NCBI GenBank assembly: GCA_030015575.1 | Contig: CM057342.1 | Location: 618,789,348-618,853,347 of the forward strand | Length of the DNA stretch: 64,000 nucleotides | Source of the DNA: Agapanthus africanus | Taxonomy: Eukaryota > Streptophyta > Magnoliopsida > Asparagales > Amaryllidaceae | Direction: 5' to 3' | In this document: in pieces, positions 10,556 through 21,683 of the stretch | How the letters are laid out: each line of letters opens with the position of its first letter | How positions within the stretch are numbered: the first letter of the stretch is position 1 | Position numbers and translations under genes: made by a program | Notes under the pieces: generated by a model | The model's database searches: none | What the model saw: only the letters and a program-made list of their open reading frames with translations | Told to the model about the DNA's origin: nothing

Positions 10556-11906
10556 TCACTGGTATAGCTTGAGCTTTTCGGTGTTGTAAGGCCGTGGAAA
10601 CTTGCACCCGTCTGTGTCCTGTAAGCGGTAGGCTCCGCCGGGAAGTACCTCGGCGACGAGGAACGGACTGTCCCATTTCGGGGAGAACTTATGCAGCCTG
10701 CCTTGATCGCCGAACTCGTTCGCCGTAGGACCAGGTCTCCGGTCTTGAAGGAACAAGGCTTGACCCGTACGTTGTACTATCGGGCAGTTTGCTGCTGATA
10801 GGTGGCAGCCCTGATCTGAGCCCGGTCCCGTTTCTCCAGCAATATGTCCAGGTTGGTCCGTAGTGCCGTGGTGTTTGCTTCGTCATCGAAGTGTTCGACC
10901 CGGTGACTGGGTAGCCCGATCTCCGTCAGGACCATCACCTCGGTCCCGTAGCAGAGGCTGAAAGGGGTTTCCCCGGTGGGGGTCTTCTTTGACGTGCATA
11001 GGGCCCATAAGACCTGGGGCAATTCCTCGACCCAACTGCCTTGGCGCCCTTCCAAGCGGGTTCGGAGGCCCCGGAGGACATCCCGGTTGGCGACTTTGGC
11101 CTGCCGTTGCATTGGGGGTGTGCGATCGCAGCGAATTTCATGAGGATATGATATTCGTTGCAGAAATCTTTAACCTTCTCGTTCTCGAAGTTCGTCCTGT
11201 GGTCGGTAATGATACACCTCGGGATGCCGAACCGGAATATCAAGTTGTTCTGCAGGAACTTGATGGTCGTGGCAGCGTCCGGTTTTCTGATGGGGACGGC
11301 CTCGATCCACTTCGTGAAGTAATCCACGGCGACGAGAACATATTTTTGCCCGCCTGTGCCGGCAGGGAACTGGCCTATCATATCCAATCCCCATTGGGCG
11401 AATGACCACGGTGAGGTCAGCACGGTTAGCTCGGTGGTCGGGAGGCAAGATATGCTTCCGTGGAGTTGGCAGCTTTTGCATCTCCGGACGAGCTTCTGGG
11501 TGTCCTCGTGGATAGTTGGCCAGTAGTACCCCTGGACCAGCGCCTTCTAGATTAAGGCACGGGCCCCTTGGTGTGCGCCGCCGACCCCTTCATGGATTTC
11601 GCGGAGGGCGTAGTCGACTTCGTAGGGGTCGACGCACCGGAGCAGGGGTTGAGTGAAGGATTTCTTGTAAAGGTTCCCATTGCTCCAGACGAAGTGACGG
11701 GCTTTGGTTCGGAGACGGCGGGCTGCTCCCCGATCTTCTGGGAGCGTAGCATCCCGTAGGAATTCCACAAGGGGCCTCCTCCAGTCATGGTCGCCTTCTT
11801 GCTCCGTGTATACATAAAGCATCACCGCCCCATCATCCACGCTGGGTCGTGACAAGGTATCGAAGAGGATAGATCGCTTGTTGTTGGCCGAGTAGGATGA
11901 AGCCAT
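10556..11906 (-). pseudogene. Tat-type Gypsy integrase (broken)
   Basis: The zinc-binding region is at 11640-11547 (RCVDPYEVDYALREIHEG, H..H spacing visible). The catalytic core is at 11423-11100: first Asp in WGLDMIGQFP, second in IITDHRTNFENE, then AHPQCNG. The C-terminal SH3-like part is at 10720-10556 (FSPKWDSPFLVAEVLPGGAY). At the expected catalytic glutamate the sequence reads QAKV instead of QAEV (about 11100), so the D,D,E triad is lost. Frameshifts separate the 162-, 111- and 66-codon pieces, and a stop interrupts the region near 11550 after ARALI. The tail matches the Tat lineage, which lacks a chromodomain. Confidence 0.85.
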
Positions 11907-11936
11907 TTTTCTCAGGGCGTCGGCTTTGGCGTTTAG

Positions 11937-12380
11937 CTACCTGGGTATTTGCTCTACCTGGACCTTGTCGAAGTTCTTCCGAAGTTTTCTTACCTCGGCT
12001 AGGTACTTCACCATTAGAGGTTCCTGAGCCTCGAAGTGACCGATCACTTGGCCAACAACTAGGGCTGAGTCGCTGCGGATTCGAATTGTTTTCATCCCCA
12101 GCCCGGAGGACATACGCAGTCTGGCCAGCAGGGCCTTGTACTCCGCCGCGTTGTTCGAGGCCTTGAATCCGAGTTTTAGGGAGTACTCCATTTCTGCCTC
12201 ATTCGGGCCCCGAATGTTGAGGCCGGCGCCACAGCCTTCCTCAGTTGAGGACCCGTCGACGTAAATAACCCACTCTGGGACCAAGTCGAGTCTTCCCACG
12301 ATTGGGTGCTGAGCCGCAAGGGTCGGCGTGGACTCCGTCCCTTTTCCGGGAATGGTGCATTCGACGATAAAATCGATCAA
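11937..12380 (-). pseudogene. Tat-type Gypsy second RNase H domain
   Basis: A 147-codon open stretch reads WVIYVDGSSTEEGCGAGL (first catalytic Asp), then FKASNNAAEYKALLARL (catalytic Glu), then IRSDSALVVGQV (catalytic Asp). This is the archaeal-type RNase H that Tat elements carry in addition to the usual retroviral one; its presence between RT and integrase is the main reason for the lineage call. The sequence is locally intact, but the polyprotein around it is broken on both sides. Confidence 0.85.
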
Positions 12381-14158
12381 GGCTTGTGCTTTGATGGCTT
12401 GCCTTGGGTGGTATTTTATGTCGAACTGGGATATCTCCCACCTCCACTACTCTAAGCGACCCGAGGATTCGGATGAGGCGAGGATAGCCCTCAGCGAGTG
12501 CTCGGTGAGAACGAGGATAGTGTGCGCCTGGATGTAGTGTCACAGCTTCCTTGAGGCCGCAACGAGTGCCAAGACAATCTTCTCTATGGCCGGGTATCTC
12601 GTTTCTGCATCTTTGAAGACGTGGCTCATGTAGTACACCGGTTTTTGCGCTCCATCGACCTCTCATACGAGCACTGAGTCTGCTGCTTGGTCGGATACCG
12701 CCAGGTACAGAGATAGATCGTCTCCCTCAACCGGTCGGGTGAGCAGCGGTGGCGTCGTGAGATGCTTTTTTAACTGGTCGAAGGCGTTCTATCATTCTTC
12801 CGACCATTCGAACCTCGGAATTTTCCTTAGAGCTTTGAAGAATGGGAGGCATTTTTCACCAGACCTCGACATGATGTGGCTCAGAGTGGCTACCCGCCCT
12901 GTCAGTCGCATGATCTCGACGTTTGTCTTGGGCGCGGTCATGTTGAGGATAGCGTCGATTTTTTCCAGGTTAGTCTCGATCCCATGGTGGGAGACCATGA
13001 AACCGAGGAACTTCCCCCGGTGACCCCGAATGCGCACTTTGCTTGGTTCAGCTTCATCTTGAACTTGCGGAGTACTTTGAAGGCCTCACCCATGTCCTTG
13101 GCGTGGTTGGTCGACAAGACTGACTTGATTAGCATATCGTCAACGTAAACCTCCACGTTCCTGCCGATCTATGGCTTGAACATGCGGTTGACCAGCCGTT
13201 GGTACGTAGCCCCGGCGTTTTTGAGTCCGAAGGGCATCACCTTATAGCAGTATACCCCCCGGTCCGTTGTGAATGCGATGAGATCTTCGTCTGCCGGATT
13301 CATACGGATCTAATTGTAGCCGGAGAAGCATCCATGAAGCTCAATAGCTCGTGGCCTGCCGTGCCGTCGACGAGCTGATCTATCCGAGGCAGGGGATAGT
13401 TGTCCTTGGGGCAGGCCTTGTTGAGGTCGGTGAAGTCGAAGCACATGCGCCACTTCCCGCTTGACTTCTTGACCAGGACGACGTTCGCTAGCCATTCTGA
13501 ATAGGGCACATTCCGAATGAAGTCGACGGTGAGGAGGCGATCTACTTCGTCCTCGATAGCCTTCTGTTTGATCGGGGCGAAGCTTCGCTTCATCTGCCTG
13601 ACGGGTCGGGCCGTAGGATCTACCCCGAGCTTGTGGGATATAATTTAGGGGTCGATCCCCGGCATGTCAGCAGGCGCCCAGGCGAACACGTCGGAGTTGT
13701 TTCTGAGGAAACGAACCAGGTCATCTCGCTGAGGACCTGTCAGAAGCGACCCGATCTGAACGATCCTTTCGTCGTCCCCTTCTACAAGAAGGACCGCTGT
13801 CAGAGGCTCCAATGGGGTCCCTCGGATCTCTTTTTGCTCGTTGCGAGTGTCCAGGGAACCCCTGATGTCTCCCCCACCTTCGACATCGTCGGCCGGCTTC
13901 TCCGATGAGGACATTGCGGTGAAGCAGACCTTTGCAACTCGCTGGTCTCCATAGACCCGACCTATCCCGCCCTGATCGAGTGGGAACTTCATCGCCAGGT
14001 GGTAGGTCAATATCTGGGCCCGGAGGGAGTTCAGCATTGGACGGCCGAGGAGGATGTTGTGGCCGAGGGGATATCTTGCAATATGAGATTGTAAGGACGT
14101 TGTCCCCTACAGATGACCCGAAAGCCAACCTCACTTGAATTAATTCATTCGAGGTCTC
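12381..14158 (-). pseudogene. Tat-type Gypsy protease end and reverse transcriptase (broken)
   Basis: A late protease segment reads MLNSLRAQILTYHLAMKFP and YGDQRVAKVCF (14037-13920). RT follows: FIRNVPYSEWLANVVLVKK and WRMCFDFTDLNKACPKDNYP at 13500-13400, then VYVDDMLIKSV, the YVDD active site, at 13150-13118. After that come the thumb and connection (KFLGFMVSHHGIETN, 13010-12960) and the first RNase H remnant to 12381. Several frameshifts (near 13600, 13300, 13160 and 13030) split the frame. The section continues upstream at 25797 after the nested insertions. The last 67 bp (14092-14158) encode LIQVRLAFGSSVGDNVL and are boxed in by a 21-bp direct repeat. Confidence 0.85.
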
Positions 14159-14179
14159 ATATCTTGCAATATGAGATTG
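14071..14179. repeat. 21-bp direct repeats at a rearrangement junction
   Basis: ATATCTTGCAATATGAGATT plus G occurs at 14071-14091 and again at 14159-14179, identically. The 67 bp between are Tat protease. The left copy replaces about ten codons expected in the protease; the right copy is the border with Copia D gag. This is not a target-site duplication: neither side has LTR ends. It looks like duplicated filler at a repaired break. Confidence 0.8.
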
Positions 14180-14489
14180 CTCTCCATGTAAATCTTTGTT
14201 ATGGGGAAAGATGGAAACTGTGTCCATCTTCTCGTGCTGCTTCTGGTATACACCATCAACTGAAGCCAACGCGAGGAACTTGGTTTTCGTTTTATCTTTT
14301 TCCCTTGTCTGACGGATATCCATATCCGTGACAGTGGAAACTGGACCTGGGACGGCGGGATCTTGAGTAGTAATAGGGTGGCCTAGCTTGTCATAGGCAA
14401 TGGACATCTGGACAGACCTTTGCCAGTCATATAAGTCAGATTCAGTCAATTTGTTATCTAGATGTAACCTATGTGTGGTCACAAGGTCG
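14180..14489 (-). pseudogene. Copia D gag N-terminal fragment
   Basis: The minus strand reads RLHLDNKLTESDLYDWQRSV, a typical start of Copia gag (the L..NY..W motif), then about 80 further residues (MSIAYDKLGHPITTQ, TKFLALASVDGVYQKQ) before it hits the junction at 14179. Across the junction the frame runs on by chance into Tat protease and makes a 303-codon chimeric frame (13721-14632) that is not a gene. The fragment starts just after the acceptor-like GCAG|CGACC at 14489-14491. Confidence 0.6.
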
Positions 14490-14978
14490 CTGCAATTAAG
14501 AGAGAGAGAAGAAAACATTTTAGCATGATGTTGTTGCAAGTTTAGAGTGGTTATTAATTTATCTAAACAGGATGGCTCCCACTGTTTCTCGAATCTTTCC
14601 TCAAACCATAAAAGAAGAATTAGCCAGGACAATTCTCACCGTACAATACTTGCTTAACCGTTCAGCCAGGCCAGTATCGATACTTCGAGGGAGGTTTTCC
14701 AACGCTTTCGCGAAGTTCCTTAATTAAATAACTTCTTTTCTCTGGGGGCGTAGCCCCGCTGACACCTTTCTAGGCACCTACTTGGTTTATAGCATTGATC
14801 GTTAAGTGACGAATCTCCTGATAAGTAGCATGTACTCACAGTAGGATCGGGATCCAAATATCATCATATGATAATGTTGAAGGAATCCTACCAACATTCA
14901 TCAAACTCCAAATGGTATGCAACACTTGCAAGTTTCAGTTTCTTTAGAAACTCCCGATGTGGATTTTTACCCTATGCT

Positions 14979-15251
14979 CTTATGACCTTGACGAAAGCCA
15001 ACAAATCATAAGTCACATGTCAAGTTCCGCCCATCATTATCTTTGTTAATTTGAACCCACCCGTACATACCCTTGACGAAAGCCAACAAGGTAATACGAC
15101 TGTCCCAAACCAACTTATCTATCTATGCAACAAATGAATACCCCAGCAACTACCAAACACTATGCCTTGACGAAAGCCAACAAACATAGCTTGAATACTA
15201 CTGACCATCCATAAGAAATGACGGAGGGCTACGACTGGTTTTGGCAAAACC
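14979..15251 (-). other. Conserved stem-loop cluster in the Copia D leader
   Basis: Stems on the plus strand. 14979-15012: CTTATGA with TCATAAG. 15062-15098: CGTA..TACC with GGTA.TACG. 15160-15189: CTATG with CATAG. 15237-15251: GGTTTT with AAAACC. The first three loops share CCTTGACGAAAGCCAACAA exactly, although their stems are unrelated to each other. AAATGACGGAGGGCTACGAC precedes the last stem, as in A and C. Confidence 0.7.
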
Positions 15252-16296
15252 GTGAACGTAGTGAACTTGATATAATCGAAGGAACCTGATAGCTTTTTAA
15301 AAGGAGTGGTTAAAGCTCCGCAATTAAAAATTCTGCTCTTTTAAAATAACCGAGTGGTTTCTTTTAAATTTGTTCCAATGATTTAACTTTGGTTTATTTT
15401 CTTTGCATTATAATAATGCGTCCCATCATTTATCCTATCATTGCAGAAAACAACGAAAATACCACGTCCTTCTTATGCCATCCGCATTCGCCTCTGAGTC
15501 CCGTTAGGTTACTTAACTAACGACAGAGCGGGGGCTGGGCTAGCGCGGGTGTAAAACTTAAGTGGCGTCTAATAGCTATCATATATAGATATTGTACATT
15601 CGTCAGACGCAATAATAAGCATTCCAGATCACAAGTGAACTTTATTGGATTTGCTAGCAATCCGCATTTGCTTTGAGCCTGCAATAAAAGACGGATTACA
15701 CAGTTGTGATGAATAGCCATTACCCCACCCTAGACCCCTACGGGTACGGCAAACTACCCGTCAAGTACCCGAAGTGAAGCGGTCTCCCTCAACAACGTGA
15801 GTAGGCCACTAAACACTTTGACGTACCCAGTAGTTTGTGTACCCCATCTTGGGTCTATCCTAGGAGCAAAAACAGTAAAAAAGAAATAATACAACGGTGG
15901 CTACAACCGCAACCTGGATGTGCCCCGCAAAAGAATATTATATCATATTACATTTACATTGAATGAATAAATATTAAACACATCTCAAACCCCGGCTAAT
16001 CATCACAACAGTCCAACACAGTTCATATACACAAACAGTAAACATTTCAGAAATGTGCAACCCCCTGCCAACCGACATACTAGCAGTTAGGGGAGGTTTA
16101 CGAACACATTAAACATTATAGATAAAAACCCAATTAGCAAATATATATTAGAATATCGATCGATTACCATATTCCGTGTCTACCCCAAAAGCAAACCTGC
16201 ACTGAAGTAACCTGGGTAGAAACAGAATGTACAGGAAAACAAAAAACACCAAAATATGAATTACTGTGAAAATCCGAGTCAACTCGGAGTTGACTC

Positions 16297-16350
16297 GGCC
16301 GCGGATCAGCGGCCAAAAGCACACTTTGGCCGCGGTTCCGCGGTCGTCAA
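16297..16350 (-). other. GC-rich repeated motif near the Copia D primer site
   Basis: CGGCCGCGGATCAGCGGCC and TGGCCGCGGTTCCGCGGTC occur about 200 nt from the primer site, in an otherwise AT-rich leader. They correspond to 7973-8026 in Copia A. Confidence 0.4.
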
Positions 16351-16538
16351 GTCGAGTTGGGTCATCGTATTTTCCCAGTATTCTTACAATTCCCTGCTGT
16401 GAATTTTAAGGTATGTCAAATTATTTTTCAGACACTTTTAAAATTAATAGAAACTTGGAATATCCGGGTTTTTGTTTTCGTGTTTTCCGTCGATCGAACT
16501 TCTAATCAGTTGCTAACAATCTAGTAATGGTTTAGTTG

Positions 16539-16550
16539 GCTCTGATACCA
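16539..16550 (-). promoter_or_regulatory. Primer-binding site of Copia D
   Basis: TGGTATCAGAGC on the minus strand, one base from the LTR start at 16552; initiator tRNA-Met type. Confidence 0.88.
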
Positions 16551-16551
16551 C

Positions 16552-18502
16552 TGTAAGTCCATGTCACGCACCCCACGAACTTGCGGGGAGGCGGAATATA
16601 TGAAAAACGATTATCAAAGCTTCGTAACACGGACTTGAGCGCATGAATCGTATCTAAACCATTGCTAACTATCTACTAGAGGTTTAACTACTCGGATTCG
16701 AAATTATACCTCACTTTACATGTCCTTCGGGTCTTCATCGCTGTCCTCCACTCCTCGTAGGCTCCTTGGAACATCGGCACCTCAACGGCCTCCTCGAATC
16801 AAAGACGATCCACCCGAAAGCTCCTACGCCAAGCTTAATCTCAAACTTGAGATAACTAGATTGCTTAAAGTGCTAATCTAAGCTATCTAGGGGATATAGA
16901 GTGAGGTTATGGATGTATTAGTCTAGCTAACCCTTGATCTCAACACATGAGAGGTTAGGGTTAGGGTTTGAAGAGAGAGTGAGCTTGAGGAGAGAGAAGG
17001 TGAAGATGAGAATGAATATGAATAATGAGCTCATGTGAATTTAACAACCATAACAATTTATCAAATAAAGAATATAAATGATTAATCATCATGGTTAGAT
17101 TCATTCACCTAGTGAGATTCATCATCTGACTCATTAACTCATTAATGAATCATTTAATGCAAAGGATGATTCACACAAATGAGTCATTAAGCAATTAATG
17201 CTCATGCCACCTTAACCCCTTAGTCACCACTCTTCTAGAAGCTTCCCGACAAATTACGAGAACGCCCCTCCAATCCGTGAAAACACGGAAAAACTTTAGA
17301 CTGTATAAATCCTATAACCCGATACTAGAATCTGGCTTAAACCAAAGCCGGCTAGTAAAAACTGTCCGAAAAGTCGTACGTGTGTAAACACACGTACGCG
17401 TCCGAACTCTTTTCGTAAAACCATACGACCTCTATATCATTTTTCCTGGAGCAGGGAAACTCTCTGTGTGGGACTCTAAAGACTCGACACTACGCTGGCA
17501 GTGGGTTTAACCACAGACCGCAAGCGGCACTAGCTGTACGTAACAGTCCCCAGGTAGATGTCGATAAGAAGGCCGATGAGGAAACTCATCCGAACTCCCA
17601 CTGAGCCTGATGTGACAATCTCCGTACAGTCCGGTCTGTTCGTCTAAGACTATCGCATATCAAGTCTAGGGGTGGCAAGCGTCAGTCCCCTAATAACTGT
17701 ATAAGTCGTGTCGGAGCAAAGCCCATTACACCCTGAGAAACTACTGGAACCTACCAGTAAATCTCACTTGCCCTGGCTAGGGACTTTGCGTAATGGCTCT
17801 CTGACACAGCGCGATATCATCTCCCAATACCGGGAGAGACGAATCCTGTCTAACCATTACTGCCTCCAAGTGCTCGGGACTGCACCCAACTGCTACCTGT
17901 TTGCACGACTCCTTTGAGCCGTGGTAGGGTAGCAATCTAAGAACAGTGGGACACCCTCGAGGCGAAGTAGCAGTGTCAAGTGTTCGGACTATGCTGTACT
18001 CATGTCACCTGAGAACTGTTAACTGACGACGGGTATAATACCGACCAACAGTTCCCCTGTGAGTCTTATCCGGTGTACCCGTAACCTAACGAGCACCTGT
18101 ATACTATCTCCAGTACGACGTACTGATGGCTATAGGACAGACCATCTCCCCAACTGGGATGAGAAGCGTACACACTAGTCTACTCTGGAGTATCGATGCC
18201 CTGTCTCGATAATCCTACGACTAGGGACCTGTATAAGATGTTGCTTATAGACTACCCAGCTCCCACTAGTGTGACTGCCATCACAACGCTGGTAATCAAG
18301 CAAAGAACCTATGGGCTCTACTAATATGTATAAGTGATACGTTACAAGAAACATATGCACATATTAAAGTAGACACAAACCAAGTAGCATACTACTATTT
18401 TTAGCAAGACTGTATATACAACTGTGAATATCCCAAGCTTCCATTAAGTAATATACAATCTAGTATGATACAATAATGGCCCCTAGGGCATATACACTAA
18501 CA
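16552..18502 (-). repeat. 5' LTR of Copia D
   Basis: 1951 bp, TGTAAGTCC...CACTAACA. It shares ordered blocks with the LTRs of A, B, B2 and C (GACTCTAAAGACTCG, CGTACAGTCCGGTCT, CTAGGGGTGG, CTCCC..TACCGGGAG, GTATCGATGCCCTGTCTCGAT) over a diverged background. TGTATATAC near 18410-18422 is the TATA candidate, again under 100 bp from the end. Confidence 0.85.
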
Positions 18503-19045
18503 GTAATGTCGCCATATCTTAAGCGCAAAAACCACTGCAGCCATCTCCAAATCGTGAGTGGGGTAGTTCTGTTCATGTTTCCTCAATTGCCGCGAAGCAT
18601 ACGCGATCACCCTGTCATGCTGCATCAATACGCATCCTAGCCCCACCCGTGAAGCATCACAATAAACCACGAATCCGCCGGATCCTGAAGGCAAAGATAG
18701 AACCGGTGCCGTAGTCAAACAAGTCCGTAGCTGCTGAAAATTGTGCTCGCACTCCTCCGTCCACACGAAAGGAACTCTGCTCCGGGTCAAACCGGTCAAA
18801 GGTGCAGCAATACGGGAGAAATCTTGAACGAAACGCCTGTAGTAGCCAGCCAGGCCTAGAAAACTATGGATCTCCATGACCGATGTCGGTCTGGGCTACT
18901 GCTGAACAGCCTCAACCTTCTTCGGGTCCACACATATGCCATCTCTCGTAATCACATGACCCAAGAAACCAATGCTGTCCAACCAGAATGCACACTTGGA
19001 AAATTTTGCGAAAAGCTGGTGCTCCCTCAAGGTCTGCAAAGTAAC
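18503..19045 (-). pseudogene. Tekay RT thumb and RNase H (truncated)
   Basis: Coding from 19045 reads LREHQLFAKFSKCAFWLDS, then a stop at 18895-18897 where PRPTS is normally preceded by Trp, then [20 protein letters not shown] and the RNase H part ([17 protein letters not shown], first catalytic Asp; [17 protein letters not shown], catalytic Glu). It is cut after KIWRHY by the Copia D LTR. Confidence 0.85.
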
Positions 19046-20264
19046 TCACAAATGCTGCTCGTGCTCCTCTCGGCTCTGGGAGTACACCAAAATATCGTCA
19101 ATGAACACTATGATGAACAAGTCAAGATACGGCCTGAATACGCGGTTCATCAAATCCATGAATGCTGCTGGGGTGTTGGTGAGTTCGAACGACATCACCA
19201 GAAACTCATAGTGGCCATAGCGTGTACGGAAACCTGTCTTCGGTATATCCTCCTGTCGGAATCGCAGCTGATGATATCCTGATCGCAGGTCGATCCTTGA
19301 AAAATAACCCGCACCTTGAAGCTGGTCGAACAAATCATCAATGCGAAGCAACGGATATCTGTTCCGCACGGTCACCTTGTTCAGCTGGCGGTAGTCGATA
19401 CACAAATGCAGACTTTCGTCCTTCTTCTTGACAAACAAGACCGGAGCACCCCATGGAGAAACGCTGGGTTGAATAAGTCCCTTATCTAACAAATCTTGCA
19501 GCTGAACCTTCAACTCTCTAAGCTCCGTCGGGGCCATCCGATAAGGCGGTATAGAAATAGGCCCCGAGCTGGGAATCAAATCAATACAGAACTCAACGCC
19601 GTGCTCAGGCGGCAATCCTGGCAGCTCATCAGGGAAAACATCGGGGAACTCACATACAATCGGAACTTGGTCCAATGGAACATCTGTAGCTCTAGTATCG
19701 CATACATAGGCTAAAAATCCCCGACATCCCTTCCTCAACAACTGATCAGCGCGAAGGGAAGAAATCAATATGTGAGGGGCGGCACCACGGTCCCCCTGCA
19801 CAACAAAACCTGACTCGCCGGGAAAACAAAATCTAACTGTCTTCTCGCGGCAGTCCACAGACGCATAGCACGTGGCTAACCAATCCATGCCCAAAAGAAC
19901 GTCGAAGTCCAACATCTCAAGAAGGATCAAGTCGACAGGCAGCTCTCTCTCGCCAATACGGACAATACAGGATCGGAACACGTGCCTAGCAATGAATGAC
20001 TCTCTTACAGGAGTGGTCACAACAAGCGGCTGATCAAACAAACCGGACTCTCTACCCAAACTCGGCACGAAGTGTGTGGAAACGTACGAGTGCGTGGATC
20101 CGGGATCAAACAACACACGTGCATCAACAGAGCATACTGATAGGGTACCTATCACAACGGCATTAGATGCCTGCGCATTTTGCGGTGTCAATGCAAAAAC
20201 TCGGGCCTGACCTCCACCAATAGTGGGTTGACTTCGGCCTCGGCCTCTGCCTCCTCATCCTCTC
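19046..20264 (-). pseudogene. Tekay protease and reverse transcriptase
   Basis: A 381-codon open stretch ends at a TGA at 19046-19048. The protease shows [13 protein letters not shown] (D-x-G form) and [20 protein letters not shown]. The linker is [21 protein letters not shown] starts at [20 protein letters not shown], with [25 protein letters not shown] and the active site [11 protein letters not shown] (FIDD). Upstream, a TGA at 20265-20267 lies in a GRGRG stretch before this frame. Both stops fit CGA to TGA changes, as expected from decay of methylated CpG. Confidence 0.88.
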
Positions 20265-20267
20265 TAG

Positions 20268-21448
20268 ATAGGTCCTCCGCGTCCACGGCCTCTGGGTGCA
20301 CCTATCTGGCATGGAGCATCGCCAGTGGCAGGAAGTAGAGCTTTCTAAGGAGGGGGCGGTGATGGTGGTAGGGTCACATGCGGAACTGTCGCCGCTCCCT
20401 GTCGTCTCGCTGGACAATCTCTAACTCGATGGTGCAGACTCCCGCACCCATAGCATCCTGGCGACGACTGTTGTCCCTGTGTGTACGATCCATACAGCTG
20501 ACCTCATCCAAACCCTCTGCCGGCCCTATCTCTCGGAAGGAATCTGGCATGCTGCCTCTGATCTGGCGTGCCGGTACGAATCCTCTTCTGCCCGGAAATG
20601 GCCGAAGTCGCTGAAATACGTGCCTCCATCCGCAACGCTGTATCCATAGCCGCTGAATAGGTATCAAAGTGCTGGGCGCCAATAGCAAGAAATAGCTGGG
20701 CATCCAGTCCCTGTATGAACCTCTTCACGCTCTTCGCCTCGGTATCCACCAGATACGGAGCATATCGGGACAACTGTGTAAACTGGACGTCATACTCAGA
20801 CACCGTCATCCCTAGTGTCTTGATCAAGGCCTCAAAACTACGAGCTCTGGCATCACGAACGCTCTCCGGAAGGAAACGGGCTAGAAAAACTGCTGTGAAC
20901 TCGGTCCACGTCATGGGCGGTAGACCTGCAGCTCGACCTCTCAGAACTGACTCCCACCATATCTGTGCGAGACCCTCTAGTCGGAAACTCGCAAGCTCTA
21001 CCCAGCGATCATCAGAATATCTCAGCGAACGGCAGATCCTGGCCAAGCTATCAAGGAACGTCTGCGGGTCCTCTGCTGCATCGGTACCCATGAAGACCGG
21101 AGGTCTTGGCCTCATGAACTCCTGTAGCGTAACCGGGATGGCCACGGCGGTAGTAGTAGGAGCAGGTATCATAGTGGTCTGGGATGTAGTAGGTACGTCC
21201 TCCGGCCTCGGTGCACGACTGGCCGCAACTAAGGATCCTACCATCTGACGTAGCTCCTGCATGCTCCCCACCATCTGTCGCGGCTCCTCCATACCGGACT
21301 CAAGCTTATCCATACGGCCTAGGGAAGGCGGATCAGTCTGTCCCTGCGGCGTAGGCATGCCACCCTTCTCAGTCCTAGTCTTGGACGAGCCAGCTCGAAT
21401 CTCATCTCGGGCGGCAGCCCTCTGCGCTCTGGTAGCCCTCTGCGGCAT
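20268..21448 (-). pseudogene. Tekay gag
   Basis: The start is the ATG at 21448 (MPQRATRAQRAAARDEIR). The capsid region is clear: FMGTDAAEDPQTFLDSLARI, LEGLAQIWWESVLRG, FTAVFLARFLPESVRDARA, LSRYAPYLVDTEAKSVKRFI. This open frame ends at about 20504 by frameshift. The expected CCHC zinc knuckle downstream (20500-20380) cannot be read in any frame. Confidence 0.85.
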
Positions 21449-21683
21449 AGTGACTGGTACAGGAAATAGGACAATAAGAACGGTGCAATAGAACCATAGG
21501 ATACACGGAATTGAAGAAGGAATTTCAAGCAAGTATATCCTAAAGTCACTTAGGCGGAGTACCGTATCGCAAGTATGCCGCGGACATACACACGCTACAC
21601 TACCCTGCTTAAGTCACTTACTCCATCTACTAAGGGTCATCCTACACTCGGAAAGGTGAAACCTATCGCTCTGATACCAACTT
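21449..21683 (-). promoter_or_regulatory. Tekay leader with primer-binding site
   Basis: TGGTATCAGAGC is at 21668-21679 on the minus strand, four bases from the LTR at 21684. About 220 bp of untranslated leader separate it from the gag start at 21448; nothing else is seen in it. Confidence 0.85.

Larger units (their letters stand above)
14490..16538 (-). other. Leader of Copia D
   Basis: Non-coding sequence homologous to the leaders of A and C, including the pyrimidine tract at 14492-14515, the GCTGACACCTTTCTAGGCAC block near 14758 and the stem-loop cluster at 14979-15251. It lacks the 144-bp duplication found in A and C. No credible reading frame occurs. Confidence 0.65.
14159..18502 (-). 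mobile_element. Truncated Copia D inserted in Tekay RNase H
   Basis: A minus-strand Copia with its 5' LTR (16552-18502), primer site, leader and the first part of gag; everything downstream is missing at the 14159-14179 junction. The LTR end at 18502 abuts Tekay RNase H sequence, so D landed in Tekay. It is related to A, B and C but clearly diverged from them, and, unlike them, it still carries a gag piece longer than the N-terminus. Confidence 0.85.

Noticed and set aside
13721-14632. 303-codon open frame on the minus strand that looks like a sizeable novel protein
   Set aside because: It is a chance fusion: Copia D leader and gag, then Tat protease read first in frame and then out of frame after the 21-bp repeat. 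It has no single family identity.
20715-21248. 177-codon plus-strand frame opposite Tekay gag
   Set aside because: Antisense shadow of the gag capsid region, whose minus-strand reading has clear family motifs.
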